DNA of 64,000 nt from GCA-016699835 sp964543905 (GCA_964543905.1 CAZIZO010000003.1:344792-408791); one strand, 5' to 3'. Positions 34,699 to 43,889 are shown, counted from the first letter of the stretch. Notes: generated from the sequence alone by a model not told the origin. Translations and numbers: made by a program.

Positions 34699-35571
34699 TC
34701 ACGGCGGCGGTTCGCCGTCGGTGCTCGCGGGCTTTTCGTACTCGTCGTTGCTCAAAAGATGCTCCTCGGGTGGTCTGAGGAAGAGCCGCACCTTCGTTGC
34801 CCCCTCGATCTGGAATCCGATCTGACGCCGACGCAGCAACTGCAAAACCGCAAGGAAGAGTCCCACCACCTCGCTCCGCGAACGCCCTCGGAACAGGTCC
34901 ACCAACTCCAGAGGCCGCCGCTTCGCCTCCGCGTCCAAGATGAACTCTTCCCCCGTCTCGAATCGTCGCAGGCGATCGAGGATGTCCGTCGCGTGCAGTT
35001 CGATGGGCGTGTCGTCGTACTTGACCTTGTGCTCGCCCAGCCGGTCGAAGTTCACCGTCTCGCAGATGCGCTTGAACGCCTCGGCCAGGTCGATCAGGTT
35101 CAGATCATCCAGGTCCAGGTCGCTCGCCGCCGCTTCAATCGCGTGTGAGAGTTCGGCCTCGTCGATCGCCGCGCGTCCCGCGGGCGCTCGCCGATGCCAC
35201 TCTTCGGCCCGATGCTCCAGCGCATTCGCCGCGTCGCGGAACTTCTTGTACGCGAGGAGTTGACGGACCAGTTCGGCCCGCGGGTCTTCCTCGGGAGATC
35301 GAGCGGCCTGCGGCTCGCCGCTCTCCGTCGCCGCCTCGGGGTTCAGCATCCGCGACTTGATCTCCATCAGGCTCGCCGCCATCACGAGGAACTCCCCCGC
35401 GGCGTCGATGTCGATCCGTTCGAGATGCTCCAGGAACGCGAGGTACTGCTCGGTGATGCTCGCGACCGGGATGTCGTGGATATCGACCTCGTTCTTGCGA
35501 ATGAGGAAGAGCAGAAGATCGAGCGGTCCCTCGAAGGCTTCGATCTGCACTCTGTAGTCGTCGGTGAGCAT
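34699..35571 (-). CDS. scpA: Segregation and condensation protein A
   Basis: A 290-aa kleisin that links SMC dimers with ScpB during chromosome condensation. The N-terminal helical domain begins YRVQIEAFEGPLDLLLFLIRKNEVDIHDIPV, a very strong ScpA signature, with FLVMAASLMEIKSRMLLP-like sequence next. A linker rich in Glu/Ala follows, and the C-terminal winged-helix has VGLFLAVLQLLRRRQIGF. A charged 30-aa tail ends in EPPP. The start is the ATG at 35571, divergent from kdsD. No scpB is adjacent, which is less usual. Confidence 0.95.
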   Translation of the reverse strand: MLTDDYRVQIEAFEGPLDLLLFLIRKNEVDIHDIPVASITEQYLAFLEHLERIDIDAAGEFLVMAASLMEIKSRMLNPEAATESGEPQAARSPEEDPRAELVRQLLAYKKFRDAANALEHRAEEWHRRAPAGRAAIDEAELSHAIEAAASDLDLDDLNLIDLAEAFKRICETVNFDRLGEHKVKYDDTPIELHATDILDRLRRFETGEEFILDAEAKRRPLELVDLFRGRSRSEVVGLFLAVLQLLRRRQIGFQIEGATKVRLFLRPPEEHLLSNDEYEKPASTDGEPPP

Positions 35572-35682
35572 GGGGGCCTGAGGACGGTGGGGCGGCCGAC
35601 AGAAGATCGAGGGGTGGACGTTCGGTTCGGCACCGTCCATCCCTCGGGTGATTTCACGATCGACGGAGTTTATGCTTCCCGG

Positions 35683-36741
35683 ATGCCCCCGCCCGACACG
35701 GCCTTGAAGTCTCCCGCCGCCGCCTCTGCCGCCGAACTCGCCTTCGCCCGTGAGGTGCTGCGAGAGGAGTCCGCCGCGCTTGCTCGGCTTGCCGACGCGC
35801 TGGGCGACGACTTCACCAGCGCCGTTGACCTGATCGTGCGCTGCGCCGACTCGGGGGGCACGGTGCTCGTGACGGGCCTGGGCAAGTCCGGCTTGGTGGG
35901 GGCGAAGACCTCCGCCACGCTCGCCTCCCTGGGCATCCCCTCCCACAGCGTCCATCCATCGGAGGCGGCCCACGGCGACTTGGGCCGATTCCGCGCGACG
36001 GACAGTGTGATCGCAATTTCATTCTCCGGCGAGACGGACGAGGTTGTGAACCTCGCCGCCATCCTGCGGCAGGACGGCGTGCCGATCATCTCGATCACGG
36101 GGGGAGGAACGCACGCCGGGGAGGAACACGACCAGAGCACGCTGGAACGACTGGCGACGGTCGCGCTGCGCCTGGGTGTGATCGAAGAAGCCGGTGAGGG
36201 CTTCGTGGCGCCGACGACCTCGACGACGGCCACGCTCGCGCTGGGTGACGCGCTCGCCCTGTCCGCCGCCCGACGGCGCAACTTCACGAGCGAGGACTTT
36301 GCCAAGCGTCACCCGGGCGGGTCGTTGGGCGAACTGCTGCGGCCCGTGACCGACATCCTCAGGTTTGTGGCGGGGAAGAACCTGCCGCTGATCTCCCAGT
36401 CCACGTCCGTGGCCGAGGCGCTGCGCGAGGCCAACGCCGCGGGCCGCCGCCCGGGGGCGATGCTGCTCGTGGACGAGAAGACGGGGTCGCTCACGGGCAT
36501 CTTCACCGACGGCGATCTTCGACGCCTGGTGCTCCGCAACCCGGGCGATCTTGCTCGTCCGATCACCGACGTGATGACGAAACATCCTCGCACGCTCCCC
36601 TCGTCGGCGCTGGTGCGGGATGCCGTGCGGGTGGTGCGCGAGTACCGGGCCGACGAGATTCCCGTGGTGGACGATTCGGGCAGACCGGTCGGCATCCTCG
36701 ACGTGCAGGACCTTGTGGCGATGCGATTGATCAAGGACTGA
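35683..36741 (+). CDS. kdsD: Arabinose-5-phosphate isomerase (KdsD/KpsF type)
   Basis: A 352-aa enzyme converting ribulose-5-phosphate to arabinose-5-phosphate, the first step to Kdo. The SIS domain (about 20-200) has VLVTGLGKSGLVGAKTSATLASLGIPS, AISFSGETDEV and the C-terminal FAKRHPGGSLG hallmark. Tandem CBS domains follow (about 225-350; FTDGDLRRLVL and DEIPVVDDSGRPVGILDVQDLVA). The ATG at 35683 follows TATGCT by 6 nt with no Shine-Dalgarno. With waaA 8 kb away it supports a Kdo-containing envelope lipid, though no kdsA or kdsB is in view. Confidence 0.93.
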   Translation: MPPPDTALKSPAAASAAELAFAREVLREESAALARLADALGDDFTSAVDLIVRCADSGGTVLVTGLGKSGLVGAKTSATLASLGIPSHSVHPSEAAHGDLGRFRATDSVIAISFSGETDEVVNLAAILRQDGVPIISITGGGTHAGEEHDQSTLERLATVALRLGVIEEAGEGFVAPTTSTTATLALGDALALSAARRRNFTSEDFAKRHPGGSLGELLRPVTDILRFVAGKNLPLISQSTSVAEALREANAAGRRPGAMLLVDEKTGSLTGIFTDGDLRRLVLRNPGDLARPITDVMTKHPRTLPSSALVRDAVRVVREYRADEIPVVDDSGRPVGILDVQDLVAMRLIKD

Positions 36742-36799
36742 GGCGTGCCGACCGGGATCGTTGCGTTGCGCGGGCGGTGGTGTGTGGGCGGCACGACAA

Positions 36800-36827
36800 C
36801 AAAGAAGGGGAGGCCGGTGGCCTCCCC
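36800..36827 (-). terminator. Terminator downstream of the lamin-tail/GC-dockerin gene
   Basis: Stem GGGGAGGCC / GGCCTCCCC with a 3-nt loop; the minus-strand sequence beyond it is TTCTTTGTTG. It ends the minus-strand gene at 36854 and may also serve convergent kdsD. Confidence 0.65.
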
Positions 36828-36853
36828 GCTCGTGCGCGCTCGCAACTCGGTGG

Positions 36854-38548
36854 TCAGCAACCCGCCTCGAAGCGCTGGAGGTAGTAGAGGAGGTCGTCGA
36901 TCGTGACGCCACCGTCGGGCGTGCCCGTCGAAGACCCGTCGTCCACGTCGGCGGCGACATCGCCCGCCTCGAAGATCGCGAGGTAGTAGAGGAGGTCGTC
37001 GATCGTGACCCCGCCGTCGGGAGAGCCGGTGCCCGAACCGTCGTCGACGTCGGCGATGCAGCAGGTGTTGGGGAAGAGGGCATTGAAGGCCGCCACGTCG
37101 GCGGCGGTGATGGTGGTGCCGCTGTTCCATTCGCCGGTGGTGCCGTCCGTCAGGCTCAGGCGAACCATCGCCAGGAGGGCGTTGAACTCACGTCCTTGCC
37201 ATCGCCAGCCCGTGTAAGCGAAATCGTCGGCGGTGTTGAGGGGTGTGTTGTTATCCTCGACGAGCGAGGTCGTGTCGTCGAGCGAGGCCGCGAGACGTGA
37301 TTCGAGGAGGGCACGATCGGCGCAGGTGACGAGGCCATCGAAGTTGAAGTCGCCCGGAACGAAACGGAACTGGGTGATGGCGATGCCGCCGCTCGCGGAA
37401 GAGTCCACATCGTTGAACGTCCCGGGCGTGAGTTGGAAGCCGGTGAGGTTGAGGTCGTCGAGGAGGAACTCGCCCGAGGCGTCGGGCTGCCCGAGGGCGT
37501 TGTATCGAGGACCGTTCGGATCGGTCGGTCCGCCCCGCGCGGCAGGGTTGTAGTTGATGAGCGGCGCCGAATCGACGATATCGCCGTAGATGAACTCCTC
37601 ATCGGCCATGCGCGTGAGGCGCATTTGCCCGTTGAGGAAGACGTGCCCGCGGGCGGGATTCGTGCCGTAGTACGCGACCCGTGTCACCGCGTCGGGGTTG
37701 AAACCGGCGGTGTCGGAGAGTTCTTGCTGGCTCGAACGGACGTACTCCTTGCCACCGCCGTTGGACCAGGCGACGTCATCGACCATCTGGTAGGGTTCGA
37801 GGAAACCGGGCCCGCCGACGGGAGGGGTCGCCGGGCGCTCGCTGTTGACGCCGACTTCGGCGGGCGCGGCACCGCCCCCGAGCAAGAGGCCGATCCCGTT
37901 GAAGTCGAGGCGACCGTTGAAATCCACGTCCGGGTTGACATCCTTCCGCCACGCGTAGCGGATGGAGGATGGATACGTCAGAGGCCCGGAGACGATGGTG
38001 TTCGCGGGGACGCCGTCGTACAACGAGATGCCCGCGGCGTTGAGGGCGTGGAAGGGTCGCTTGCGGACGAGGACGAAGGTCGCCGAGCCGTCGTTCTTGA
38101 TGCGTCCGGCCACGTCGGTCGTGGGGCAGTGTGCGTTCGCGAAGGTGGCAAAGGCGGTCCCAGGGGCGAAGAACGAGGGAACGAAACTCGGACGCCCGGC
38201 GGTCGCTCCGTTGTTGTTGAAGATCACCAGGAGCCCGTTGCTCCCGATGGTGAGCCCGTCGAGGGACCATGCCTCGTCGATCTCGGCCACCTCGTCGCCG
38301 CCATCCCATCCCGCGGGCAAGGGGCCCGGGATGTCGTTCCCGTTGGGGTCACCCCCGCCGAAGACCGACGCGACGAGATAGCCCGTCAGGTTCATGCCCG
38401 CAGGGCCGTACAACTCGATGTACTCCCAACGGTCATCGATCGAGCCGCTCCCCGGGGGGTTGGCGTACACCTCGTTGATCACCACCTGCGCCGTCGCCGC
38501 CTGCATAAGGACGAGGGCGAGCACGGCCGAACCACATGCGATTCTCAT
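36854..38548 (-). CDS. Secreted lamin-tail-domain protein with GC-type dockerin
   Basis: A 564-aa protein with a signal peptide ending ATAQ. The first domain is a lamin-tail domain (VVINEVYANPPGSGSIDDRWEYIELYG, then GYLVASVFGGGDPNG). A long beta-rich middle has no family I know. A dockerin-I-like segment PGDFNFDGLVTCADRALLESRL lies near residue 425-450. The terminal GC-type duplicate (two PDGGVTIDDLLYYL copies) ends RFEAGC. GGAG before the ATG at 38548 fixes the start. It follows a prepilin-like gene on the same strand by 62 nt and may be co-transcribed with it. Confidence 0.82.
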   Translation of the reverse strand: MRIACGSAVLALVLMQAATAQVVINEVYANPPGSGSIDDRWEYIELYGPAGMNLTGYLVASVFGGGDPNGNDIPGPLPAGWDGGDEVAEIDEAWSLDGLTIGSNGLLVIFNNNGATAGRPSFVPSFFAPGTAFATFANAHCPTTDVAGRIKNDGSATFVLVRKRPFHALNAAGISLYDGVPANTIVSGPLTYPSSIRYAWRKDVNPDVDFNGRLDFNGIGLLLGGGAAPAEVGVNSERPATPPVGGPGFLEPYQMVDDVAWSNGGGKEYVRSSQQELSDTAGFNPDAVTRVAYYGTNPARGHVFLNGQMRLTRMADEEFIYGDIVDSAPLINYNPAARGGPTDPNGPRYNALGQPDASGEFLLDDLNLTGFQLTPGTFNDVDSSASGGIAITQFRFVPGDFNFDGLVTCADRALLESRLAASLDDTTSLVEDNNTPLNTADDFAYTGWRWQGREFNALLAMVRLSLTDGTTGEWNSGTTITAADVAAFNALFPNTCCIADVDDGSGTGSPDGGVTIDDLLYYLAIFEAGDVAADVDDGSSTGTPDGGVTIDDLLYYLQRFEAGC

Positions 38549-38610
38549 CCATCTCTCCTTCCACGTCTTGACGACGCGTGAAACCAGGAACCCTTCGACG
38601 GGCACACGTC

Positions 38611-39627
38611 TTATTCGTTCGGTCGCCAGAAGCGCCCGGTGCTCAGCACGCCACCAAAGACCTTGCCCTCGATGTCGTCGTCGTACTCGGCGTTCGGCGC
38701 CCGCGCCGCGCCGCTGAGCCACCCGAACTCACCGTCGCGATTGCGGTCGGCGATGACGCTGACGTGCGCGTCGGCGAAGAGGAAGTTCCCGTAATGCTTG
38801 TCGTGGTCCTTGCGGTTTGCACCGGTGCCGGAGTTGTTCACGACGCCCGCGGGGGCCCGCCCGTGCGCGGGGCCGAAGTCCGAGTATTTTTGTCGTGCCC
38901 AGGTGCCGTCGGCCACTTGCCCCACCGGGCCGTCGGTGAGGTCCTTCACGAAGCGGAGCGGGCGTCCGTCGATGATCTCGATCGTCTCGCCCGCGGCCGA
39001 GTTGTCTTGCACACGCCCGTCCGCGAACATGGGCACGTAGTTGGTCGAGATGCCCGTGATGCTCGAGTCCCGCAGCGGACCCAGGCACCACTGGTTGCGC
39101 TGCGGGTCGTTGTAGGGACCGCGCGGGTTCTTGAATCCCGTGTACGCCATGTACCACGACATCGTGTAGTTCGTGTTGAATCCACGACGATACAGCGATT
39201 CCTGCTGCTCGGGGAGGGTCATCGCCCGGCTCGGGCGGTCGCTCAATCGCCCCGACGTCATCGACTGCGTCAGTTGCGCCGGGTTGGTTGGACAAAGAAG
39301 CCCGCCCGGCACGCAGTATTCCCCGTTCACCATGTCCGCGAGCCAGCCCGCCTCGTCGATCGGTCCGGGGCCGCTGTTCAAGCGGTGGTCGAACCGTCCG
39401 CTCGTGTAATACCCCTTGTTCGAGAGGGCGTAGTTGTTCACCGCCACGCCCATCTGACGGAGGTTGCTCGCGCAGCGGACCTGGCGGGCGGCATCGCGCG
39501 AGCCCCACAGCCCGGGGACGAGGATGCCCACCAGCACCGCGATCACCGCGATGACGATCAGCAACTCGATGAGGGTGAATCCACCTCGCGTGGTGCCAAC
39601 GTTGGTGCGTGCGTGGTCACGATTCAT
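38611..39627 (-). CDS. Prepilin-like protein
   Basis: A 338-aa protein with a class III signal: a 15-residue basic leader, then GFTLIELLIVIAVIAVLVGIL with Glu at +5. It continues with CASNLRQMGVAVNNYALSNKGYY, typical of planctomycete pseudopilins, and ends with a FADAHVSVI motif in place of the usual DGH. It is transcribed toward the lamin-tail/GC-dockerin gene. The divergent neighbour is a second lamin-tail protein. It probably forms part of a type II-like pilus or surface structure. Confidence 0.83.
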   Translation of the reverse strand: MNRDHARTNVGTTRGGFTLIELLIVIAVIAVLVGILVPGLWGSRDAARQVRCASNLRQMGVAVNNYALSNKGYYTSGRFDHRLNSGPGPIDEAGWLADMVNGEYCVPGGLLCPTNPAQLTQSMTSGRLSDRPSRAMTLPEQQESLYRRGFNTNYTMSWYMAYTGFKNPRGPYNDPQRNQWCLGPLRDSSITGISTNYVPMFADGRVQDNSAAGETIEIIDGRPLRFVKDLTDGPVGQVADGTWARQKYSDFGPAHGRAPAGVVNNSGTGANRKDHDKHYGNFLFADAHVSVIADRNRDGEFGWLSGAARAPNAEYDDDIEGKVFGGVLSTGRFWRPNE

Positions 39628-39826
39628 GGGGCGATAGTGAAGCCGCTCTCCCCGCCCCGTGGCAACCCGCGACAGCCTGTTTCGTGCTTCTTCGCGATCA
39701 TTTAGCGCCCGGTTAACACTTCGATTCCTCTCGCAATCTTCACACAATCTCGTGCGACATCGATCCGTCGATGCGGTATTGTCCGCCCACTTTGTTCGTC
39801 GGAAGGCGAACTCCAGGAGAGCAGAC

Positions 39827-40450
39827 ATGATGATGAAGACAACAGTTGTGGCGTGCGCCCTCGCGGCGCTCGCCGGGTCCGCCATCGCGCAGGTCCGGAT
39901 CACCGAGTGGTCCTACCAGGGCGTCAATGGCGAGTTCGTTGAGATCACCAACATCGGCTCCAGCCCCATCAGCATGACCGGCTGGAGTTTCGATGATGAC
40001 AGCCGACTCCCGGGCGTCTTGGACCTCTCGTCCTTCGGCGTGCTTGCCGGGGGTGAATCCGCCATCATCACCGATGTCCTCGCCAGCGACTTCCGCGCCG
40101 CGTGGGGTTTGGCGCCCTCCGTCAAGATCATCGGCGGCAACACCGCCAACCTCGGTCGAAACGACGAGATCAACATCTTCAACGGGACCACCCTCGTTGA
40201 TCGCCTCACCTACGGCGATCAGAACTTCCCCGGCACCATCCGCACCCAGAATCGCAGCGGCATCACCACTCCTGCCAACTGGGGCGCGAACAACGTCGCT
40301 GGGTGGTTCTTCTCCACCGTGGGTGACGCCTACGGCTCGCGGACCTCGGTCGGTGGTGACGTGGGCAGCCCGGGGTACGTTCCCGCGGCTGGGCCGCTCG
40401 CCCTCTGTGGAGTCGCTTTTGGTGTGATGGCCCGCCGCCGTCGGCGTTGA
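39827..40450 (+). CDS. Secreted lamin-tail-domain protein with PEP-CTERM-like tail
   Basis: A 207-aa protein with a signal peptide ending SAIAQ. A single lamin-tail domain follows: VRITEWSYQGVNGEFVEITNIG, SMTGWSFDDDSRLPGVLDLS and DEINIFNGTTLVDRLTYGD. The C-terminus VPAAGPLALCGVAFGVMARRRRR has the three parts of a PEP-CTERM signal (a VPx motif, a hydrophobic helix, a basic cluster), implying exosortase processing. AGGAG 8 nt before the first of three ATGs sets the start at 39827. It is divergent from the prepilin-like gene. Confidence 0.83.
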   Translation: MMMKTTVVACALAALAGSAIAQVRITEWSYQGVNGEFVEITNIGSSPISMTGWSFDDDSRLPGVLDLSSFGVLAGGESAIITDVLASDFRAAWGLAPSVKIIGGNTANLGRNDEINIFNGTTLVDRLTYGDQNFPGTIRTQNRSGITTPANWGANNVAGWFFSTVGDAYGSRTSVGGDVGSPGYVPAAGPLALCGVAFGVMARRRRR

Positions 40451-40489
40451 CCTTCTGACTTTGGTATGACGAAAAGACAACGTCAACAC

Positions 40490-40520
40490 AAGGCCCCGGG
40501 TCAGCCCCGGGGCCTTGTTC
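40490..40520 (+). terminator. Terminator between convergent genes
   Basis: Stem AAGGCCCCGGG / CCCGGGGCCTT with a 5-nt loop, 40 nt after the PEP-CTERM-like gene. The T-tail is weak. It may act in both directions for the two convergent genes. Confidence 0.6.
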
Positions 40521-40582
40521 AATCGTGGCGTGGAGTTCCGCGGTCGTCGAGTTCGGGCGTGAACGTCTCTGGGCTCTGTCCC

Positions 40583-43096
40583 TTAGCATCCCCCCGCGAA
40601 CCGCAGCAGGAAGTAGAGCAGATCGTCGATCGTGACGCCCCCGTCGGGCGTGCCCGTCCCAGACCCGTCGTCGATGTCGGCGCTGATCAAGCCTTGTTGG
40701 AATAGGAAGAGGTAGTACAAGAGATCGTCGATGGTGACGCCGCCGTCGGGCATGCCCGTTCCGGAGCCGTCATCCACGTCGGCGGGGCACCGGCAGCCCG
40801 ATCCGGAGAGGGTGACGCGATAGCGGGAGCCGCAGGGGACGCCGGTGAAGGCGTCCGTTCCGACGAAGGCGTAATAGGTACCGGCGGCAAGGTTGGGGAC
40901 GGTCAGCGTGACGGGGACGCACGGATCACCGGCGATGGTGCCCAGCGACGACGCCGGGCACGTGCCGCGCATCAGGAAGAGCCGCGTGCGGGCCTCGCCG
41001 GTCGCGATGAGCGAGACGGTCTGGGTGCTGGTCAAGACGAATCGGTACCAGTCGGTGTCGCGGAAGTTCGAGGTGCCGTTGAGGTAGGTGCCATAGGTGC
41101 CGCAGATGGTCTCGCCGCAGGAGATGCTCCCGAAGATGTTGGGGGTGGAGTTGCATCCAGCGTTGAACGTATCGATGTAGTTCGTGAAGCAGGCGACCTC
41201 ACCCTCGGCGCGGTCTCCCGGTCGGCATCCGACGGGGCAGCAGGGCGTGGTCTCCAGCGTCGCGCGATATCGAGACCCGCAGGCCACGCCGCTGAACGCG
41301 TCGGTGGCGACGAAGGCGTTGTACGTCCCCGGCGCGAGGTTCGGGATCGTGATCGTCGCGGTCTGGCAGGCGTCGGCCACGGTCGTCGCGATCGAGACCG
41401 CGGGGCATGTGCCTTGAAGGATAAAGAGCCGTGTCCGCGCCTCTCCCACGGCACTCCACGTCACGCTCGACGTCTGCGTGATCGTGAACTGGTACCAATC
41501 GGTGTCGCGGACGTTGGCCCCGCCGCTGGTCAAGTACGTCCCGTAGGTTCCGGCCACCGTCAATCCACAGTCGATTCGGCCAAAGACGTTGGGGGTGGAG
41601 TTGCATCCGCCGTTGAAGGTGTCGATGTACCCGTTCGTGCAGGGCGGTTCGCCTTCGATCAGGTCCGTCGCCTGGGTAGGACCGACGCAGCAAGGCGTGA
41701 TCGTGAGGGTGGCGCGATATCGAGACCCGCAGGGCACGCCGGTGAACGCTTCCGTGGCGACAAAGACGTAGTAGGTTCCAGCGGCCAGGTTGCTCACGGT
41801 GACGCTCGCAGGAGAGCATGCCGGGGCGGAGGTCGTGGCGAGCGACGTGGCGGGGCACGAGCCTTGCAATATGAAGACGCGTGTCGCCGCCTGCCCCGTC
41901 GCGGTCCAGGTGACGTTCGCGGCCACCGGCAAGCGGAACTGGTACCAGTCGGTGTCACGGACGTTCGAGCCACCGGATGTCAGGTACGTTCCGTACGTCC
42001 CTGAGACGGTCTGCCCGCATTCGATGGTGCCGAAGACGTTGGGCGTCGAGTTGCATCCGCCGTTGAAGGCGTCGATGTACCCATTCGAGCAGGTGGTTTC
42101 GCCCTCGATCACGTCGCTGGGCTGTGTGGCGGGCACACAGCAAGGCGTCGCCGTCAGCGTCGCGCGGTATTGCTCGCCGCACGTGACCCCGGTGAAGGCC
42201 TCGGTCGCGACGAAGGCAAAGTAGGTGCCCGCGGCGAGATTGAGCGTGATGCTCGCGGGCAGGCAGGCGCCCGCGGTGGCCGTTCCCAGCGTCACGGCGG
42301 GGCAACTTCCCTGCAGGATAAAGACACGAGTTGCGGCATCGCCGGTCGCGGTCCACGTCACGCTCGCGTCGACCGGGAGCGTGAATCGGTACCAATCGGT
42401 ATCGCGGAAGTTGGAGCCCCCGCTGCTCAGGAAGGTGCCGTAGGTTCCGCAGACGGTCTGCCCGCATTCGATGGTGCCGAAGACGTTGGGCGTGGAGTTG
42501 CACCCGGCGTTGAAGACATCGACGTAGCCCGTAGCGCAGAGAGGTTCCCCCTCGATCAGGTCGCCCGCGACGCACGTGACGCACCCGCCGAGCATCGCTG
42601 GGCCATTGTCCGTCGGTGGTTCGCCCGGGCCGGCCCATTCGGCGGCCCAGGTGGCCTCATCATCCGGGAAGAGTGGGGGTGCCTCGAATGACGCGGGCGC
42701 CGTCGCCACCCACGAAGCGGGTTGCTCGGCGGCCCAGGTTGCGCCGTCGAAGAACGTCGGCCTCGTGGTGGGGTTGGTCGCCGTCGTCGACTCCCCCCCG
42801 TTCATCGGTTGCTTGAGCGTGTCGTAGTCCGGTGAAGCCGACGCTCCCCCGGGCGCGACGCTCCAGGGGTCGATACCATCGGTGATGGTCGGCGACGCCT
42901 CGCGCCCCGCGGTCCAACCCGGAGGAGCCGCGGCATCGGTCGTCCCTTGGATCGCACGAACGTCCTCGGTCGTCTTGCTCGCCGCCAATGTGCCTAGCAC
43001 GCTCGGCGAGAGCGGGCCAGCCTGCGCACCAGCCCATGCCAAGAGGGTGCCCGTCACGGCCGTCAGGACAATCGGAGTGCATGTGGAACGGATCAT
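40583..43096 (-). CDS. 837-aa secreted four-repeat protein with GC-type dockerin
   Basis: A protein with a signal peptide (about 1-26). A Thr/Pro-rich linker reaches to about residue 175. Four tandem ~150-aa modules follow, each with a D(L/V/R)xEGE...C opening, GCNSTPNVFG, CGxT(V/I)xGTYGT(Y/F), RDTDWY, ATR(V/L)FIL(Q)GxCPA and NLAAGTYxxFV, ending CxxxYRxTL...CC. The module resembles bacterial pre-peptidase C-terminal/beta-sandwich repeats with added conserved cysteines. The GC-type duplicate ends RFAGGC. AAGGAG 8 nt before the ATG at 43096 fixes the start. An adhesive or carbohydrate-facing role is inferred. Confidence 0.82.
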   Translation of the reverse strand: MIRSTCTPIVLTAVTGTLLAWAGAQAGPLSPSVLGTLAASKTTEDVRAIQGTTDAAAPPGWTAGREASPTITDGIDPWSVAPGGASASPDYDTLKQPMNGGESTTATNPTTRPTFFDGATWAAEQPASWVATAPASFEAPPLFPDDEATWAAEWAGPGEPPTDNGPAMLGGCVTCVAGDLIEGEPLCATGYVDVFNAGCNSTPNVFGTIECGQTVCGTYGTFLSSGGSNFRDTDWYRFTLPVDASVTWTATGDAATRVFILQGSCPAVTLGTATAGACLPASITLNLAAGTYFAFVATEAFTGVTCGEQYRATLTATPCCVPATQPSDVIEGETTCSNGYIDAFNGGCNSTPNVFGTIECGQTVSGTYGTYLTSGGSNVRDTDWYQFRLPVAANVTWTATGQAATRVFILQGSCPATSLATTSAPACSPASVTVSNLAAGTYYVFVATEAFTGVPCGSRYRATLTITPCCVGPTQATDLIEGEPPCTNGYIDTFNGGCNSTPNVFGRIDCGLTVAGTYGTYLTSGGANVRDTDWYQFTITQTSSVTWSAVGEARTRLFILQGTCPAVSIATTVADACQTATITIPNLAPGTYNAFVATDAFSGVACGSRYRATLETTPCCPVGCRPGDRAEGEVACFTNYIDTFNAGCNSTPNIFGSISCGETICGTYGTYLNGTSNFRDTDWYRFVLTSTQTVSLIATGEARTRLFLMRGTCPASSLGTIAGDPCVPVTLTVPNLAAGTYYAFVGTDAFTGVPCGSRYRVTLSGSGCRCPADVDDGSGTGMPDGGVTIDDLLYYLFLFQQGLISADIDDGSGTGTPDGGVTIDDLLYFLLRFAGGC
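40810..42570 (-). repeat. Four tandem ~450-bp coding repeats
   Basis: The four modules of the 837-aa protein begin at about 42570, 42118, 41670 and 41218 (minus strand), a period near 450 bp. Blocks such as the GCNSTPNVFG and RDTDWY codons are almost identical at DNA level, so recent duplication or gene conversion is likely. Confidence 0.75.
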
Positions 43097-43694
43097 CGGA
43101 TGTTCTCCTTGCGGGCCAACCTCTTGCTTCCCCGAGAGTTGGGCCTCAAAAGTCTAACGTGAAACCTCGCCATAGTCGGCGATCCACGCCAAAATCGAGG
43201 AAACATGCGGGGGTGATTGGCCCGCCCTGCCCGATAATTCGCGGTCGATTCTTCGATCGGGCGTGACGCCGAGCCCACGGTCGCCTTTCGCGTTTCAACC
43301 TCACCCCATCCTCGGCGTTGCTCCGCCGACAACGCGTGCTCCGCGTCTGGGCTTGTCCATAGGGGGTAGCCGTGCTCGGCATCTCCTGCGGCGTGATCAC
43401 TCATATGTGTGTTGGTACGTGCAACCCCACCGCTCGCCGGAGGTTGCGAACGAGGCTTCGAGCGTTGCGGCCATGAAGCGATCCTCTGGTGCTCGTGCAA
43501 CGGCCGAGAGTGAGGGTGCCAGGACGATTCTTTGGTGCAGTGGACAAACGCCGCGCGCCATCGGGGGCGTTCCTGGGGTGAGGCGTTCTGGGGGGCGTGC
43601 CTCGCGTGATTCTCTGCCTTTCATGTATGCGGGCCCGCGTGCCTTGGTCCCGGCGTGCCGTCGTGCCCCCGCTTCTCCTACCCTCTTTTCGTTC
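43097..43694. other. Intergenic region before tRNA-Val, no gene seen
   Basis: 598 bp. Open frames on both strands have atypical Arg/Ser/Pro-rich composition and no convincing starts. No terminator, RNA fold or insertion-sequence remnant was recognised. It presumably contains the promoters of the minus-strand repeat-protein gene and of tRNA-Val. Confidence 0.5.
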
Positions 43695-43768
43695 GGGCGA
43701 GTAGCTCAACCGGCTAGAGCGTCCGCCTTACACGCGGAAGGTTCGGGGTTCGAATCCCCGCTTGCCCA
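43695..43768 (+). tRNA. tRNA-Val (TAC anticodon)
   Basis: Acceptor GGGCGAG / CTTGCCC (one G-T), D arm GCTC...GAGC, anticodon stem-loop with TAC in loop CTTACAC, T arm CGGGG-TTCGAAT-CCCCG, discriminator A. CCA is not encoded. It lies 121 nt upstream of waaA. Confidence 0.93.
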
Positions 43769-43889
43769 TTCGGGAAGGGAGCGCGCGAGGAAGCGAGGAA
43801 GCGAAGAAGGGGCGGGGCGGCGTCGCGTGCCCTGCCTCACCTTGGTTCCTCCGTCGCTTCTTCGCTCGCTCACTCGTCCCTTTTCGCGT

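Noticed and set aside
43263..43889. 209-codon N-terminal extension of waaA in frame
   Set aside because: Runs across tRNA-Val and reads as Arg/Ser/Pro-rich non-domain sequence; the waaA family starts with the hydrophobic segment at 43890.
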